From Flavobacterium caseinilyticum (GTDB taxonomy: Bacteria; Bacteroidota; Bacteroidia; Flavobacteriales; Flavobacteriaceae), in the NCBI RefSeq assembly GCF_004349085.1, contig NZ_SMFM01000005.1:124001-188000 (forward strand): a DNA stretch of 64,000 nucleotides. The letters are read 5' to 3'. Below, one piece after another: positions 61,938 to 64,000 of this stretch. The notes beneath the pieces are model-generated. The model had not been told where the DNA came from and searched no databases. It was given only the letters and a program-made list of their open reading frames with translations. Made by a program: the position numbers and the translations under genes. Numbering within the stretch: position 1 is the first letter of the stretch; each line of letters starts with the position of its first letter.

Positions 61938-63644
61938 TTATTTCTTTAAAATTTTAAAATTTTGTATCCCATGTGAGTTCTCTACTTTTAAAAAGTAGAT
62001 TCCCGATTTAAAAGGACTTAAATCTAATGAATGGGATGATTTTACGGTATCTTCAACTAGTTTCTGTCCTAAAATATTTGTCAAAACGATATGGTTTGTA
62101 TCATCTAATAGCTGTAAGTTCAATTTATTTTCTACCGGATTCGGATAGAAAAATTGCGTTAATTCAAGTGGAACTTGTGTTCCTAATGTACAATTGCTTC
62201 CTACTACATAAGAAAAGTATTTAGTAACCGACAATCCGCCTGCATAAGCAAATTTCACAGCATAATTAATGGTTGATCCAATAGTTTGCCCAGTAATAGT
62301 TTTAGTAAAAATATTTCCTGAGACATTTGACATTTGCGATTCTGAAAAAGGAGTTTGTTTCCATAAATAAGCAACAACTCCCACTTTGTCTTTATCTAAT
62401 AATTCAAAAGTGATTTTAACATCTGTACCAGTAGTTTGAAAAGCATACTTGTAACCAACAGAGAATGCATTTTGCGATGCCTCCGAAGAAGTTCCAGCAC
62501 ATTCCGTGGTAGTATTTTCCGTAGTTGTAGCTTTTATAGTAATTGGATTATTTAGATAAGCATTGCCTGAAGCATCTTTGGCTAAAACATCAAAGCTATA
62601 GTTTGTATTAGGCGATAATCCCTGAATAATTATTGATTTTTGTACCCCAGAAGGGAATGAAGTTGAAGTTGTACCAGACCCATAATCAACAATATAAGTC
62701 ACCGTACCTGAGTTATCATTAGCATTTAACAATAATTCAACAGAAGTTCCCGTAATTGCTCCAACTGTGGCAGTGAAATTTGTTGGGGCTTGAGTATCTA
62801 CGGTCGTGTTTTGATAGACTCTGACATAATCAATTACCATTGAAGTTTTTGTAAAATTAGATGCTATTGGCCCAGCTACACCTCCCATGGCAATATTCAA
62901 CAAGAGATATTGTTCTTTGTCAAATGGCCAGGTGCTTGCATTTTTGACCGCTGGGTTGTAGGTATAGTAAATTTCATCATCTAGTAGAAATGAAATTTCA
63001 TTTGGTGACCAATTCATTGAGTAAACATGATAATTACTGTCTATGTTAGAGCGAGCCTCAATACCACCTATATCCTTTGTATTTCCATAAGAAGAAGGCG
63101 TGTGCATGGCACTTTGAATATAATTGATAGGATGTGATCGCGTTATTCCATGTTCCATAATATCAATTTCTCCGCATGCCGGCCAATTACTTGTACCATA
63201 TGCCGCATCAAAATAACCGCCATCTTCATTTATGTTTTTGCCCAACATCCATAATGCCGGCCAAGTCCCTAATTCAACAGGTACTTTTGCCCGAATATCT
63301 ATGCGACCATATTTAAAAGCAAATTTAGAGTTTAACCTTGCCGAAGTATATCCTTTTGTTACTCCTTGATCCGTGAAATTTTCTTTTATTGCCACTATGT
63401 TTAACGAGCCCGCATCAACAAAAGAGTTTTTTTCTAAATTGGTATAATGTTGTAGTTCATTATTATACCAATTACCTCCAGCAGGCAACTGAGTTTGATG
63501 AAACCAATTAGTGCTATTTAAAGCTCCATTAGAATCAAATTCATCTGACCAAACCAAATCTTTATAAACGACATCAACTTGTCCAAAACAACATTGAGCT
63601 GCCAGAAAAAATGCAAATAAAATTTGAAGAATATTTTTATTCAT
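61938..63644 (-). CDS. GH16 beta-glucanase with type IX secretion sorting domain
   Basis: This 568-residue secreted enzyme has a signal peptide (about 1-22) and a GH16 domain (about 25-275) with E159-x-D161-x-x-E164 in CGEIDIMEHG. A fibronectin-III-like domain (about 285-372), a further beta-sandwich (about 385-480) and a C-terminal type IX secretion type A sorting domain (about 495-568: FYPNPVENKLNLQL ... GIYFLKVENSHG) follow. It should be exported across the outer membrane and released or surface-attached for the first attack on beta-1,3-glucan. It has its own position upstream of the decayed region and may not be in the susC transcript. Confidence 0.92.
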   Translation of the reverse strand: MNKNILQILFAFFLAAQCCFGQVDVVYKDLVWSDEFDSNGALNSTNWFHQTQLPAGGNWYNNELQHYTNLEKNSFVDAGSLNIVAIKENFTDQGVTKGYTSARLNSKFAFKYGRIDIRAKVPVELGTWPALWMLGKNINEDGGYFDAAYGTSNWPACGEIDIMEHGITRSHPINYIQSAMHTPSSYGNTKDIGGIEARSNIDSNYHVYSMNWSPNEISFLLDDEIYYTYNPAVKNASTWPFDKEQYLLLNIAMGGVAGPIASNFTKTSMVIDYVRVYQNTTVDTQAPTNFTATVGAITGTSVELLLNANDNSGTVTYIVDYGSGTTSTSFPSGVQKSIIIQGLSPNTNYSFDVLAKDASGNAYLNNPITIKATTTENTTTECAGTSSEASQNAFSVGYKYAFQTTGTDVKITFELLDKDKVGVVAYLWKQTPFSESQMSNVSGNIFTKTITGQTIGSTINYAVKFAYAGGLSVTKYFSYVVGSNCTLGTQVPLELTQFFYPNPVENKLNLQLLDDTNHIVLTNILGQKLVEDTVKSSHSLDLSPFKSGIYFLKVENSHGIQNFKILKK

Positions 63645-63753
63645 TATATTATTTTTATTACGACTACTTTTAATTTTGAATTACTGATTTTGATTTTTTT
63701 TTCAAAAGTTAACCAAAGTTCCTCTTCTACCAATTGACAGCCCTCCTATTGAT

Positions 63754-63802
63754 AAAAAAAAGGTTAACTAATATAAAATATTATTATGTTAACCTTTTTT
63801 TT
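63754..63802. terminator. Strong terminator between the edge gene and the GH16 gene
   Basis: A perfect 15-bp stem with arms AAAAAAAAGGTTAAC and its complement around a 19-base loop, with A/T tails on both sides. It ends the minus-strand gene at 63863. Confidence 0.88.
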
Positions 63803-63862
63803 TATCATCAATAAAATAACTGGCTAAAAGCCTATTCCAATGGCGTTAGCCAGTTTATAAAA

Positions 63863-64000
63863 CTATGGATTTATTATTACCGAAACATTATCTATGTAAA
63901 GAGTTGAACTACAGCCTTGTACACCACCACAGATAGCTACAAATTCTAATGTAATACCTCCACTTACATCGCCAGCAGCTACCGTGTAAGTTGTAGTAAA
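63863..64000 (-). CDS. C-terminal end of a beta-sandwich, probably carbohydrate-related protein (partial)
   Basis: The last 45 codons and stop of a minus-strand gene lie at the window edge. The sequence (YTVAAGDVSGGITLEFVAI, then STLYIDNVSVII) has the alternating pattern and the final Y-I-D-N-V-S strand typical of carbohydrate-binding or jelly-roll modules in secreted Bacteroidota proteins. Two cysteines (CGGVQGC) may form a disulfide. It has no sorting tail. Its position next to a GH16 gene suggests a role in the same glucan system, but the rest is outside the window. Confidence 0.6.
   Translation of the reverse strand, partial: FTTTYTVAAGDVSGGITLEFVAICGGVQGCSSTLYIDNVSVIINP

Noticed and set aside
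1-64000. tRNA, rRNA, CRISPR array, insertion sequence or prophage
   Set aside because: No cloverleaf, regularly spaced repeat, transposase or phage gene could be seen by reading. A covariance-model search would be needed to exclude small RNAs.

Overview
The window looks like a chromosomal segment of a Flavobacterium-type member of the Bacteroidota. The evidence is low GC content, the absence of Shine-Dalgarno sites, several promoters of the TTTG / TAnnTTTG type, SusC/SusD proteins, many TonB-dependent receptors, a type IX secretion C-terminal tail, and many small flavobacterial protein families. I saw no rRNA, tRNA, CRISPR array, insertion sequence or prophage. Most of it is ordinary housekeeping chromosome with two accessory loci.

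Layout. 1-2305: an edge-truncated RNA methyltransferase, a SAM methyltransferase and a ZIP metal transporter. 2363-6052: an outer-membrane beta-barrel receptor behind a membrane-anchored AraC regulator. 6266-9737: murQ, small membrane proteins, a pentapeptide-repeat protein, a lipoprotein and a TerC protein. 9778-15708: the topoisomerase IV genes parE and parC on the minus strand, with a PDDEXK/DUF1016 nuclease gene and a small membrane protein between them. 15839-20845: an FMN reductase, ychF and a TonB receptor. 20942-26174: a methyltransferase, ferredoxin, a LuxC-type acyl-CoA reductase, serC, serA and a DUF937-like protein. 26284-29781: small conserved proteins, msrA, a LolD-like ATPase and a TIGR02757 protein.

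30290-36897 is a five-gene plus-strand operon: CheY-like regulator, HEAT-repeat membrane protein, processive GT2 glycosyltransferase, LTA-synthase-like phosphotransferase with C-terminal TPRs, and a YaiO-type outer-membrane protein with N-terminal TPRs. I infer a pathway that makes, decorates and exports a surface polysaccharide. It is the best candidate here for an uncharacterised system. 36980-49257 returns to housekeeping: DEAD-box helicase, lactonase, BatA-like protein, a dihydroorotase homologue lacking its metal-binding HxH, an esterase, an MBL hydrolase, a conserved unknown protein, bcp, an endonuclease III without iron-sulphur ligands, and an ECF sigma factor with a tiny downstream gene.

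49605-64000 is a beta-glucan (probably laminarin) utilisation locus on the minus strand. Its order in transcription is susC, susD, a surface glycan-binding protein with two near-identical modules, a GH16 lipoprotein, a GH3 beta-glucosidase and a second GH16. Upstream lie a third GH16 with a type IX sorting tail and the end of another beta-sandwich protein. The expected flow is cutting of beta-1,3-glucan outside the cell, capture and import by the SusCD pair, and trimming to glucose by GH3. The 1.3 kb between susC and the third GH16 has no intact gene. It carries decayed remains of a LuxR-type regulator and of a second GH3 enzyme, an exact Bacteroidota promoter for susC, and a 24-bp dyad in the susC leader. 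This suggests a larger locus that has lost its own regulator.
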